This document shows, piece by piece, positions 27,054 through 35,364 of a stretch of DNA of 64,000 bases. Both the position numbers and the translations under genes were made by a program. The DNA is taken from positions 1,426,001-1,490,000 of the forward strand of contig NZ_CP022111.1 of NCBI RefSeq assembly GCF_000730165.1, in the 5' to 3' direction. The notes beneath the pieces were generated by a model that was not told the DNA's origin, did no database searches, and was given only the letters and a program-made list of their open reading frames with translations. The DNA comes from Nitrospirillum viridazoti CBAmc. Lineage in GTDB: Bacteria > Pseudomonadota > Alphaproteobacteria > Azospirillales > Azospirillaceae. How positions within the stretch are numbered: position 1 is the stretch's first letter; each line of letters starts with the position of its first letter.

Positions 27054-27151
27054 ATGCATTCCATTTAGCGACGAGGCATTCAAGACTATTATAGTTTAGA
27101 GAGCCCCTCTTCTGGCCGCATTAGTTTAGGGCACTCGCCCTACCGCCGAAT

Positions 27152-27206
27152 AGAACTGGAATCAGTTGGGTTTTTGCCTAACCAACCGATCCCAGTTCTT
27201 TTTTTG
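27152..27206 (+). terminator. Rho-independent terminator after the siderophore receptor
   Basis: A long imperfect stem, AGAACTGGAATCAGTTGG against CCAACCGATCCCAGTTCT (about 27152-27199), is followed by a run of seven T. It is AT-richer than its upstream gene and lies inside the low-GC region. Confidence 0.75.
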
Positions 27207-27247
27207 GAGATTTGAAATTTGCTGAACACAGCTATTAATGTTGTATG

Positions 27248-30200
27248 TTATACTTCGCGATCACGCTTTAAAGTTAAAATTAGTCTATCTTTCGAAAGCC
27301 TAGCCAGTTGGCGCCGCTTCTCATCTGCGCGCTCTTTGGGAGACCCGCCTTTCAAATTTGAATAGGCGACCGCTAGAGGCTCATCTAATTCTCTAAAGTG
27401 ATCATCTCTTATACGGCCCAAACGGCGCAGTTCCCCGACGTGGACAATCAGCGACCACGAAAGATATTTACTGTCCCTAAATTTATGGAATAGATCATCT
27501 ATTACTCTTGGAGTACCAGACAATCGAAGCTCCGTAATTAATCCACCCCGTAATAACGAGAAAATTAGCGGGTCAGACATTTCATCCAATGTCGGCTCAA
27601 TAAGTTGCCTTTCTAATTTTTCAGTACCAAGAACATTTGAAAGAGCCCTAATATGAACATGCGGCAACTTTAACATCATCATGCGAAGTAGGTCCCCGTC
27701 TTTCATTCCGTGAGGTGCTTGCATTTCATATAATGCGCCGTTCACTCTCATTCGGCGCTCCTTAGCAAGTCGAGGCGATACACGAAGCGCCGCGACTAAC
27801 AAGGTAGACCATCCCTTCCATATGTTCCTTAGATGAGCCCTCTTCTCAGAGTCGGAAATTAGTTCCATATTTTTTACGAGTCCAGAATACAACACTAGAG
27901 ATAAAAGCATCTTATCACTTATATCTTTAATTAACGGACGAAAGACTTCCTGCCTTTCTTCGGCATCCTTAGGAAAGTCGGCCTCTAATTCAGCATCTTT
28001 CTCATCTTGAGAAAGAGGGGAACTGAACACACCAGATATAGTTTCATCAAATGAATCAAAGCCATCTGAAGGTGGCACATTTATATTTTCAAGACTTGAT
28101 AAATCAATTTCACCTAAATCTGCTGTAGCCTCCCTCAATATATCGTCATAACGAGAACGGACCAGATTAACCAATTCTGCGTCATTCCTATGCTTTCCTG
28201 CGTAATATTGTATCTCGTTAACGTAGCGCAGATACCTATCATCTTCGAGTATCCACTCTTTAAAATTATTATCAGAGATCATTTTTAAAGCGATAAAATA
28301 TTCAAGAACACCCTTATACCTAAAACTTATTCTTCCATCGGCCTTATTCACAAATATTCTAGATTGTAAAAACTCATGCATAAGATCGTCTAATGAGGCA
28401 TTAAGCCCACGTCGATCTATATAAGATTTCATTTCATATCTAACTGCTTCTCTAGAAGGAACATATTCATCATTCTTAGCCATCCAGGCCGCAACATGAG
28501 CTAATAAATCTGTTTTATTTGTATAATCAAATATTTCCCGTCGACTTTGTTCAATAGCAGCCTTTCGTAGAGTTGAATCGACGAATTGCTCCATCAGTAC
28601 AGCGCGATTTATCGGCATGAAGTTATGCTTCTCCGCCAATATATCTATGAGTATTGACCCATTTGCGGCGGTAAAAGGTAAATTAATTTCTCTGAATTCA
28701 TTCTGCAGCCGATCGAGCCATCCCTCAACATCGGTGCACTGCTGATATTTTGTAAGAAGTTGGCGCATGTCATTTCGCCGAAACTCACGTACTTCAACGA
28801 ACTCAAATCGGACCGGCATTTCTGGATCAATGAAAGCGCCATACTGAGTAACAGACGACTGAAGGCTAGAGAATATATATCGTGCTTTGGGAAAACGCTC
28901 TACGAACTCCCTGATGATTTTCATTCGGCGAATATCGCCAAACTGTACATCGTCAATTATAATGCACGCGTGCCCAAGCTTCAGGAGAGATTCAATGTCA
29001 TTGCTTTCAGGTCGCCCTTCAGCCCGAGCCCGAATAGTTCGCAGAAGCGAGGTAGAGTTGGATGATATGACACTGAAATCAATTAATACGGGAAATCTGG
29101 GGAAGCCAACCTGCTCCGCATCATCCAATAGTCTATAACGTATCTCTCTAAGAAGAGTTGTTCTACCGTACTCAGCTCTTCCATATATAATTAAATTGGC
29201 GTCCCCACCAACTACATCAGAAAAGCTGATTGGGGCTTCCACTTCAACCTTCCCCTCGTCGCCAGTGATTTCTTGAATAAAAGTTCGGCACAGCGGCGGT
29301 GGGACGAACCAGTTATGAAGATCCGCCTCACCACCAGCCTCGGCCTCCTCGGCTCTCAATTGCTCAAGTGTCACCGTACGTAGATGCTCTCGAAATTTCT
29401 TGTCATCTATCGGCGCTGCAATTTTTCTAAAATGCTGACGGGCGGCCTGGGAAGGGTACCAGCGCCCGCTCTCGACAATGTCCACCCCCTCATCGAAGCA
29501 CCCTCTATCCTTATAAAAGGAGCGAATCATCGTTTCAGATAAACCCGTTGATCTATCAATTGTTATTAGAGAGTAACCATTATATGTGGAGCGCGTGGTG
29601 AATATGGCTCCCGCCTGACTAGATAATAAGTCCCCAGTAAGTCCGGAGCTCTGCTTCGGCTGCGGATCATGCATATGGCCAAACAGATGTATATTTGCAT
29701 TTCTCCCTAAATAAGCCTCGAGAATTTTAGCAGATTGCTCAGATAGCATAGAAATAGGATGATGCGTAGCAAATATCCTAAAAGATTCCGGATTTAAATT
29801 TCTTGATATTTCTATAAGAGCGTACTCCGGAATGATTAATTTCCTCTCATCACTTGGAATTCCCTTAATACCTCCAGATGATAACACCGCTGAATTTAGA
29901 ACGACAATATCTATATTTAATGCTTGTATATAATCAACTGTAGCAAAAGGAGAACTATATATTCTACTCTTTGCGCCTTCGTGCCCTCTGAGATATTTTT
30001 CTAATTCATAGAACTTTTGGAATTTTCTGGAAGTTAATGATTCAAATTTTCCGCCATCATACATTTCATTTATTATTTCCATTTCATTGTTGGTGCCAAT
30101 TGCTGATCTTATTTCAGAAAATTCATCTAAGAATTCCTGTATTCCCTCTCTTTCGGCATCATGATTTCCAGGAACAATGAATATTCTTTCATCACTACAT

Positions 30201-30439
30201 CCAGTTGTCTTCGAAATAGGATCAATTAGAAAATCATATGCCTCATCGTGACCGTCTACACCGGCTGCATATACCAAGTCACCCGTAAATATAATGAGAT
30301 CTGGCTTCCTATGCCCTATGCACAAGGATTTAAGATCCTTGATAAGGGCGTCAACAGCGATCCCTTGCTCCCTTTTTTTTCTTCCCGCAAAATGAAAATC
30401 ACTAATGTGAAGAACGGACATTAAGGGTGAAACGATCAT
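27248..30439 (-). CDS. Calcineurin-like metallophosphoesterase fused to a STAND/NACHT-like NTPase; candidate defence protein
   Basis: A 1063-residue multidomain protein. Residues 1-300 form a calcineurin-like phosphoesterase with every metal motif: D14-x-H16, GD (53-54), GNHD (91-94), THH (225-227) and GHMH (254-257). Residues ~400-720 look like a STAND/NACHT NTPase. The P-loop is GRAEYGRTT (420-428), with Arg where Lys is expected; Walker B is IIIDD (493-497), IFSS (522-525) is sensor-like, and FRYKGVLEYF (706-715) matches the NACHT-family FxHxSFQEYF segment. Residues 720-1063 are helical, probably the sensor. Base composition is far more AT-rich than the neighbours. GAGGAA precedes the ATG. 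By architecture it is an effector-NTPase-sensor conflict protein; the target nucleotide or nucleic acid is unknown. Confidence 0.85.
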   Translation of the reverse strand: MIVSPLMSVLHISDFHFAGRKKREQGIAVDALIKDLKSLCIGHRKPDLIIFTGDLVYAAGVDGHDEAYDFLIDPISKTTGCSDERIFIVPGNHDAEREGIQEFLDEFSEIRSAIGTNNEMEIINEMYDGGKFESLTSRKFQKFYELEKYLRGHEGAKSRIYSSPFATVDYIQALNIDIVVLNSAVLSSGGIKGIPSDERKLIIPEYALIEISRNLNPESFRIFATHHPISMLSEQSAKILEAYLGRNANIHLFGHMHDPQPKQSSGLTGDLLSSQAGAIFTTRSTYNGYSLITIDRSTGLSETMIRSFYKDRGCFDEGVDIVESGRWYPSQAARQHFRKIAAPIDDKKFREHLRTVTLEQLRAEEAEAGGEADLHNWFVPPPLCRTFIQEITGDEGKVEVEAPISFSDVVGGDANLIIYGRAEYGRTTLLREIRYRLLDDAEQVGFPRFPVLIDFSVISSNSTSLLRTIRARAEGRPESNDIESLLKLGHACIIIDDVQFGDIRRMKIIREFVERFPKARYIFSSLQSSVTQYGAFIDPEMPVRFEFVEVREFRRNDMRQLLTKYQQCTDVEGWLDRLQNEFREINLPFTAANGSILIDILAEKHNFMPINRAVLMEQFVDSTLRKAAIEQSRREIFDYTNKTDLLAHVAAWMAKNDEYVPSREAVRYEMKSYIDRRGLNASLDDLMHEFLQSRIFVNKADGRISFRYKGVLEYFIALKMISDNNFKEWILEDDRYLRYVNEIQYYAGKHRNDAELVNLVRSRYDDILREATADLGEIDLSSLENINVPPSDGFDSFDETISGVFSSPLSQDEKDAELEADFPKDAEERQEVFRPLIKDISDKMLLSLVLYSGLVKNMELISDSEKRAHLRNIWKGWSTLLVAALRVSPRLAKERRMRVNGALYEMQAPHGMKDGDLLRMMMLKLPHVHIRALSNVLGTEKLERQLIEPTLDEMSDPLIFSLLRGGLITELRLSGTPRVIDDLFHKFRDSKYLSWSLIVHVGELRRLGRIRDDHFRELDEPLAVAYSNLKGGSPKERADEKRRQLARLSKDRLILTLKRDREV

Positions 30440-30831
30440 CTAGGTTCCTCAAAATATGCATTCCCATTATGACAAACTTACTCCTGAGTCTATGCATGAA
30501 TCCACTACAATCTTAAGGAGTTTCTCTCACAGGCCAAAACCAGCCCGCGCAACAAAATATCGAGCCTCGAGAAATATCATAATAACCAATAGCGCGTCTC
30601 CTCAAACACTAAGCAAAGCACCTTATATCGCGCCGTCAAATCATTCAAAGACCACCATTAGCTCTGCGGACGTAGCAAATAAGCTGGAAACGACTGCACA
30701 TCCGCGGCCTCTTTGCATCGGCGCGGCGGCCTGGGTTTTTACGCATGGCAAAATCGTTGAATATCACGTTCTAGTTGAGCGATCCGGTTCGGTAGGCGGC
30801 GATAAATTAATTTTCGATAAAGCCCTGTGCC
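30440..30831. other. AT-rich non-coding region upstream of the MPE-STAND gene
   Basis: About 390 nt of AT-rich DNA between the MPE-STAND start and the short ParE gene. It presumably holds the promoter. A 161-codon open frame on the plus strand (30456-30941) has no protein-like composition and is not called. ATGCATTCC at 30456-30464 repeats a copy at 27054-27062 on the other side of the MPE-STAND gene. Possibly this is debris of genes lost at an insertion boundary. Confidence 0.35.
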
Positions 30832-31074
30832 TCACATGCGCGTGGAAGACTGGCGATAGAAGACAACGTGGCTTCCGCTCTCAATCCGCAGATAGCCCGG
30901 ACGTATCTCCCCGGCATCACGCCCCAAATCGGGGAACGTGACCAGCCGCCCGAACAATTCGTGCAGCCCGACTACATAGCGCTCCGCCTGCGCCATGCCC
31001 CACTGCGTCAACGACTGCTGAGCGATGCGCTTCAGATCGTTCCGCGCCTTGCCGGAAAGCGCGTACTCACCCAT
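30832..31074 (-). CDS. ParE-type toxin, C-terminally short
   Basis: An 80-residue RelE/ParE-family protein with the usual ParE features: EYALSGKARNDLKRIAQQS, WGMAQAERYVVGL, FPDLGRDAGEIRPGYLRIESGSHVVFYR. It normally continues ~15 residues through a final strand ending VLHxRMD, but here it stops after SSTRM at the edge of the low-GC patch. It overlaps parD by 8 nt. The toxin may be truncated and inactive. In full ParE the target is DNA gyrase. Confidence 0.8.
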   Translation of the reverse strand: MGEYALSGKARNDLKRIAQQSLTQWGMAQAERYVVGLHELFGRLVTFPDLGRDAGEIRPGYLRIESGSHVVFYRQSSTRM

Positions 31075-31321
31075 TCCCGGCTTCGCCCGCCTCAGCCTTC
31101 ACCTCAGCCCAGATATCCAGGACGTTCTGGCTGCTGATGCCGCTGGCCTCCCCCTCGTCCAGGGCCGCGCGGAGGGCGGCGAGTTTGGCCTCACGCTCTT
31201 CCAGCAGACGAAGGCCTGCCCGCATGACCTCGCTGGCGCTGCCGTAACGGCCTTGGGCGACCTGTGTTTCCACGAATTGGGTGAAATGCTCACCCAAGCT
31301 GACCGACGTGTTCTTGCCCAT
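31067..31321 (-). CDS. ParD-type antitoxin
   Basis: An 84-residue ribbon-helix-helix antitoxin. TSVSLGEHFTQFVETQVAQG and YGSASEVMRAGLRLLEE are the standard ParD N-terminal DNA-binding half; the acidic tail binds ParE. The ATG at 31321 has GGAGG 8 nt upstream. It is the first gene of the module and overlaps the toxin gene. It should autoregulate its promoter in the ~170-nt gap shared with the divergent hydrolase gene. Confidence 0.88.
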   Translation of the reverse strand: MGKNTSVSLGEHFTQFVETQVAQGRYGSASEVMRAGLRLLEEREAKLAALRAALDEGEASGISSQNVLDIWAEVKAEAGEAGNG

Positions 31322-31490
31322 GATCGGCACCTCCAGCTGGCATCTTACCAAAAATTGGTACCGGTGGGCGACCTGTTAGGTAATCCCCGGCCATCCAAAC
31401 TGGCTCCCCGCGCACAGCCGCGTCCGGCCCCTCCCTCCCGGGCCGGTCGATGGTATGCGCCTACCTGAGACATAACGCGGGGGCGGCGGC

Positions 31491-32624
31491 ATGGACAGGC
31501 GGCGATTCCTGAGTAACGCGGTGTTGGGCGGGGCCATGGTGGGTGCGCCCCTCGGGGCATGGGCCGATGCTCCACCACCCGCCGCCGGAGCGCCGGCAGC
31601 CGGCGGCGGCGTGGCGGCCTATGTCGCGTCCCAGGTGGCGGAGACGGGCTTCAGCGGCACGGTGCTGGTGGAGCACCAGGGTGCCGTGGTGCTGCATGAG
31701 GCGTATGGCCTGGCCGAGCGGTCCTTCCAGGTGCCCTGCCGGCGGGACGGCCTTTATCGCATCGCCTCCATCACCAAGCTGTTCACCGCCACCCTGGTGA
31801 TGCGCCTGGTGGCCCGGGGCCGGCTGTCCCTGGACACCGTCATCCGCGCCTATCTGCCGGCGTACAAGGGGCCGGCGGCGGACAGGGTGACCCTGCGCCA
31901 GTTGCTGACCCACACCTCAGGCATCGAGAATTTCGACAAGGGGCTGACCAGCTACACCGACGCCGCGCGCACCGGCATGCCGGCCTACCAGCTGCCCCAT
32001 GACAGCACCGACCTGATGGACCGCTACGCCAGCGGCCCCCTGGTGAAGGCGCCGGGCAGCGCGTTCGACTACAACAACGCCGACTACGTCATCCTGGGCA
32101 AGGTCATCGAGGCGGTGACCGGCCAGCCCTATGACCAGGCCTTGCGCCGGGACGTCCTGGACCCGCTGGGCCTGGCGCAGACCGGCCTGCTGCGCCAGGA
32201 TCTGATCCTGCCCAACCTGGCCGCGACCTATTACAAGGACGGCGACGGGGACTTGGCCCACGACATGCCGGTCTATATGCAGAACTGGTACGCCGCCGGC
32301 GGCCTCTATTCCACCGCCCCCGACCTGGCCGCCTTCGCCCGCGCGCTGTACGGTGGCGACCTGCTGGCCCCCGCCCAGCGCGCGCAGCTGCTGACCCCGG
32401 CGCTGGAGGAATACGGCTTCGGCCTCTGGGTTTCCGACCTTCAGGCGCGTGGCCGTCCCCACCACTACGCCCAGCGCCCCGGCCGCATCATGGGTGCGAA
32501 CACCCTGCTGCTGCGTTTCCTGGACGACGATCTGACCATCATCATCCTGGGCAACACCAACCTGGCCGACACCGACCGGCTGGGCTTCCGCATCGCCCGG
32601 CAATTCCTGGGGCCGAAGGACTAG
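31491..32624 (+). CDS. Class-C beta-lactamase-like serine hydrolase, Tat-exported
   Basis: A 377-residue exported serine hydrolase of the beta-lactamase/penicillin-binding-protein C family (esterase or D-aminopeptidase-like members are common). The N-terminus is a twin-arginine signal (DRRRFLSN). The catalytic S-x-x-K is SITK (93-96) and the Tyr motif is YNNADY. TLRQLLTHTSGI is a family signature. A third HxG/KTG motif is not obvious. It is monocistronic, and its substrate cannot be inferred. It is not evidence of antibiotic resistance. Confidence 0.85.
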   Translation: MDRRRFLSNAVLGGAMVGAPLGAWADAPPPAAGAPAAGGGVAAYVASQVAETGFSGTVLVEHQGAVVLHEAYGLAERSFQVPCRRDGLYRIASITKLFTATLVMRLVARGRLSLDTVIRAYLPAYKGPAADRVTLRQLLTHTSGIENFDKGLTSYTDAARTGMPAYQLPHDSTDLMDRYASGPLVKAPGSAFDYNNADYVILGKVIEAVTGQPYDQALRRDVLDPLGLAQTGLLRQDLILPNLAATYYKDGDGDLAHDMPVYMQNWYAAGGLYSTAPDLAAFARALYGGDLLAPAQRAQLLTPALEEYGFGLWVSDLQARGRPHHYAQRPGRIMGANTLLLRFLDDDLTIIILGNTNLADTDRLGFRIARQFLGPKD

Positions 32625-32660
32625 CCTCCCTTGCCCGGCATTCTTCCATGGTATATATTT

Positions 32661-32674
32661 TTGATAGATATCAA
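32661..32674. promoter_or_regulatory. Operator-like inverted repeat of the VapBC module
   Basis: TTGATA-GA-TATCAA is a perfect 6-2-6 inverted repeat in an AT-rich stretch ending 11 nt before the vapB start. The position fits autorepression by the VapBC complex. Confidence 0.5.
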
Positions 32675-32685
32675 TGGAGATGGCC

Positions 32686-32928
32686 ATGGATACCGCCAAG
32701 CTCTTCTGGTCCGGCCGCTCGCAGGCCGTGCGCCTGCCCAAGGACTTCCGGTTCGAGGGTGAGGAGGTGCGCATCCGCCGTCATGGCAACGCCGTGATCC
32801 TGGAACCCATCGCCGACGGCTGGGAGTGGCTGGCGGATGTCATCGGACCGGTGGATGAGGACTTCGCCAAGGCCGCCACAGACCGGCCGACCGATCAAGA
32901 GCGCCCGGCCCTGGACTTCTTCGAGTGA
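32686..32928 (+). CDS. vapB: VapB-type antitoxin (AbrB fold)
   Basis: An 80-residue antitoxin. The N-terminal swapped-hairpin AbrB domain reads MDTAKLFWSGRSQAVRLPKD, nearly the textbook VapB start, and then FRFEGEEVRIRRHGNAVIL. The Trp/Asp-rich tail binds the toxin. The ATG at 32686 has GGAG 6 nt upstream; two earlier ATGs (32674, 32680) would add only four residues. Its stop overlaps the vapC start as GTGA. Confidence 0.92.
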   Translation: MDTAKLFWSGRSQAVRLPKDFRFEGEEVRIRRHGNAVILEPIADGWEWLADVIGPVDEDFAKAATDRPTDQERPALDFFE

Positions 32929-33314
32929 AGTTTCTTCTGGATACCAACGCCGTCATCGCGGTGATGAAGGGCGATCCCGTCTTTCTGGATCGGATGCGGC
33001 AGCACAGGCCGGAGGATTTCGGCCTGCCCACCATCGTCGCGCATGAACTCTACTTCGGCGCGGCCAAGAGCCAGCGCGCGGCGGAAAACCTGGCGCGTGT
33101 CGAGGCCCTGCGCTTCCCTGTCCTGGACCTCGACCGGGAGGACGCCCGGCAGGCCGGCCTTATCCGGGCGCAGCTGGCCGCCACCGGCACGCCCGTCGGT
33201 CCCTATGATGTGCTGATCGCGGGTCAGGCGCTGGCCCGTGGCCTGACCCTGGTCACGCACAACACCCGGGAATTCCAGCGCGTGCCGGGGCTGCACCTGG
33301 AAGACTGGCAGTAG
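32925..33314 (+). CDS. vapC: VapC-type PIN-domain RNase toxin
   Basis: A 129-residue PIN-domain toxin with the full active site: LLDTNAVIAV (Asp5 region), the Glu of HELYFGA, the Asp in VGPYDVLIAGQA, and the last motif THNTREFQRV, where the usual Asp is replaced by Glu. Such toxins cleave tRNA or rRNA when freed from VapB. The GTG start at 32925 overlaps the vapB stop. It converges with aspS. Confidence 0.93.
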   Translation: MKFLLDTNAVIAVMKGDPVFLDRMRQHRPEDFGLPTIVAHELYFGAAKSQRAAENLARVEALRFPVLDLDREDARQAGLIRAQLAATGTPVGPYDVLIAGQALARGLTLVTHNTREFQRVPGLHLEDWQ

Positions 33315-33324
33315 GTCGTTCAAG

Positions 33325-33360
33325 ACAAAACGGGCGGCGCCCTTCCAGACGCCGCCCGCC
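33325..33360 (-). terminator. Terminator between aspS and vapC
   Basis: GGGCGGCG and CGCCGCCC form an 8-bp stem (33333-33358). On the minus strand it is followed by GTTTTGTC, fitting termination of aspS. On the plus strand the tail is weaker. Confidence 0.65.
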
Positions 33361-33391
33361 TTGACACTCCGCCTCAGCGAAGAACCCCGCC

Positions 33392-35212
33392 TCAGCCTTC
33401 CTTGGCCTCGGTGGTGACCTTGGGCTTGGGCAGGTCGAGCTTGATGTGCAGTTCCTTCAGCCGCGCGGTGTCGACGGCGTTGGGGGCCTGCATCAGCAGG
33501 TCTTCGGCGCGCTGGTTCAGCGGGAAGACGATGACCTCGCGGATGTTGGGCTCATCGGCCAGCAGCATGACGATGCGGTCGATGCCGGGGGCGGAACCGC
33601 CGTGCGGCGGGGCGCCCAGCTTGAAGGCCGACAGCATGCCGCCGAAGCGGGTTTCGAGGTCTTCGGCCGAATAGCCGGCGATCTCGAACGCCTTGTACAT
33701 GATCTCGGGCTTGTGGTTGCGGATGGCGCCCGAGGACAGTTCGATGCCGTTGCAGACGATGTCGTACTGGAAGGCCTTGATGTCCAGCGGGTTCATGCTG
33801 GTCAGGGCCTCCAGGCCGCCCTGGGGCATGGAGAAGGGGTTGTGGGAGAAGTCGATCTTCCCCGTCTCCTCATCCTTCTCGTACATCGGGAAGTCGACGA
33901 TCCAGCAGAAGCGGAAGGCGTCCTTCTCGATCAGGTCCAGTTCCTCGCCGATGCGGGTGCGGGCCTGGCCGGCCAGCTTGGCGGCGGGGCCTTCCAGGTC
34001 GCAGACGAAGAACACGGCGTCGCCGTCCACGGCACCGGTCAGCTCGCGCAGCACCGCCTGGGCGGCCTCGGGCACGAACTTGGCGATGGGGCCCTTGCCG
34101 GCGCCGTTCTCGAACAGGATGTAGCCCAGGCCGGGCGCACCCAGGCCGCGGGCCCAGTCGTTCAGCTTGTCGAAGAAGCTGCGGGGCTTGTCGCCCACGG
34201 CCGGCGCCTTGACGCAGCGGACCACGCCGCCCTTGTCCAGCACGCCGCGGAAGGCCTTGAACTCCACGTCATCGCGACGGAACACGGCCGACACGTCGGT
34301 GATCACCAGCGGGTTGCGCAGGTCCGGCTTGTCGTTGCCGTACTTCAGCATGCTCTCGGCATAGGGGATGCGCGGGAACGGATAGGGGCTGACGGTCTTG
34401 GCCACACCGGTGAAGTCGCGGAACTCGGTGAAGATGCCGTGGATGACGGGCTCGATGGCGGCGAACACGTCATCCTGGGTGACGTAGCTCATCTCGAAGT
34501 CGAGCTGGTAGAACTCGCCCGGGCTACGGTCGGCGCGGCTGTCCTCGTCACGGAAGCAGGGGGCGATCTGGAAATAGCGGTCGAAGCCCGCCACCATCAG
34601 CAGCTGCTTGAACTGCTGCGGCGCCTGCGGCAGGGCGTAGAACTTGCCCGGGTGGTTGCGCGCCGGGACCAGGAAGTCGCGGGCCCCCTCGGGCGAGGAC
34701 GAGGTCAGGATGGGGGTCTGGAACTCGGTGAACCCGGCCTCGATCATGCGGCGGCGGGCCGAGGCGATGACGTTGGAGCGCAGGTGGATGTTGCGGTGCA
34801 TCTTGGTACGCCGCAGGTCCAGGAAGCGGTAGCGCAGGCGGATGTCCTCACCCGCGTCCTGGTCGGAGTTCACCTGCAGGGGCAGCTGGTCAGCCAGGCT
34901 CTGCACCACGATCTCATCCGCCTTCACCTCGATATGGCCGGTGGGCAGCTTGTCGTTGATGGTGTCATTGGTGCGCGCCACCACGCGGCCGGTCACGGTG
35001 ATGACCGATTCCAGGCGGGCGGATTCCAGCACCTTGAAGCCGGGATTGTCGATATCGATCACGCACTGGGTCAGGCCGTAATTGTCGCGCAGGTCGACGA
35101 ACAGCAGTTGGCCGTGGTCACGCTTGCGGTGGATCCAGCCGGAGAGGCGGACGGTCTGGCCGGCGTCTTCCTGACGCAGGGCGCCGCAGGTGTGGGTACG
35201 ATAGGGATGCAT
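33392..35212 (-). CDS. aspS: Aspartyl-tRNA synthetase
   Basis: A 606-residue class-II aminoacyl-tRNA synthetase that charges tRNA-Asp, and probably also tRNA-Asn, since bacterial-type AspRS in alphaproteobacteria is often non-discriminating. It has an N-terminal OB-fold anticodon domain ([20 protein letters not shown]), motif 2 ([19 protein letters not shown]) and a GAD insertion domain in the middle. Motif 3 is [20 protein letters not shown]. The ATG at 35212 is chosen over an in-frame TTG at 35245. Length is typical. Confidence 0.97.
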   Translation of the reverse strand: MHPYRTHTCGALRQEDAGQTVRLSGWIHRKRDHGQLLFVDLRDNYGLTQCVIDIDNPGFKVLESARLESVITVTGRVVARTNDTINDKLPTGHIEVKADEIVVQSLADQLPLQVNSDQDAGEDIRLRYRFLDLRRTKMHRNIHLRSNVIASARRRMIEAGFTEFQTPILTSSSPEGARDFLVPARNHPGKFYALPQAPQQFKQLLMVAGFDRYFQIAPCFRDEDSRADRSPGEFYQLDFEMSYVTQDDVFAAIEPVIHGIFTEFRDFTGVAKTVSPYPFPRIPYAESMLKYGNDKPDLRNPLVITDVSAVFRRDDVEFKAFRGVLDKGGVVRCVKAPAVGDKPRSFFDKLNDWARGLGAPGLGYILFENGAGKGPIAKFVPEAAQAVLRELTGAVDGDAVFFVCDLEGPAAKLAGQARTRIGEELDLIEKDAFRFCWIVDFPMYEKDEETGKIDFSHNPFSMPQGGLEALTSMNPLDIKAFQYDIVCNGIELSSGAIRNHKPEIMYKAFEIAGYSAEDLETRFGGMLSAFKLGAPPHGGSAPGIDRIVMLLADEPNIREVIVFPLNQRAEDLLMQAPNAVDTARLKELHIKLDLPKPKVTTEAKEG

Positions 35213-35364
35213 GGGGCCGGGCCTTGACGAGTGCGGGTTGGGCAATAGCGCCGCCGATCCGCGAAAACGCGGACTGACGGACCGGCGGACACTAGGGCCG
35301 GACGGGGGCGGATTGTCAAGACGGCCGGGCCGATTTGCCCGGCCCCCGGCCGCCTTGGTCCCCC

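Noticed and set aside
30456-30941. A 161-codon plus-strand open frame upstream of the MPE-STAND gene
   Set aside because: The composition is not protein-like, no ribosome site or domain is visible, and it runs into the antisense strand of parE.
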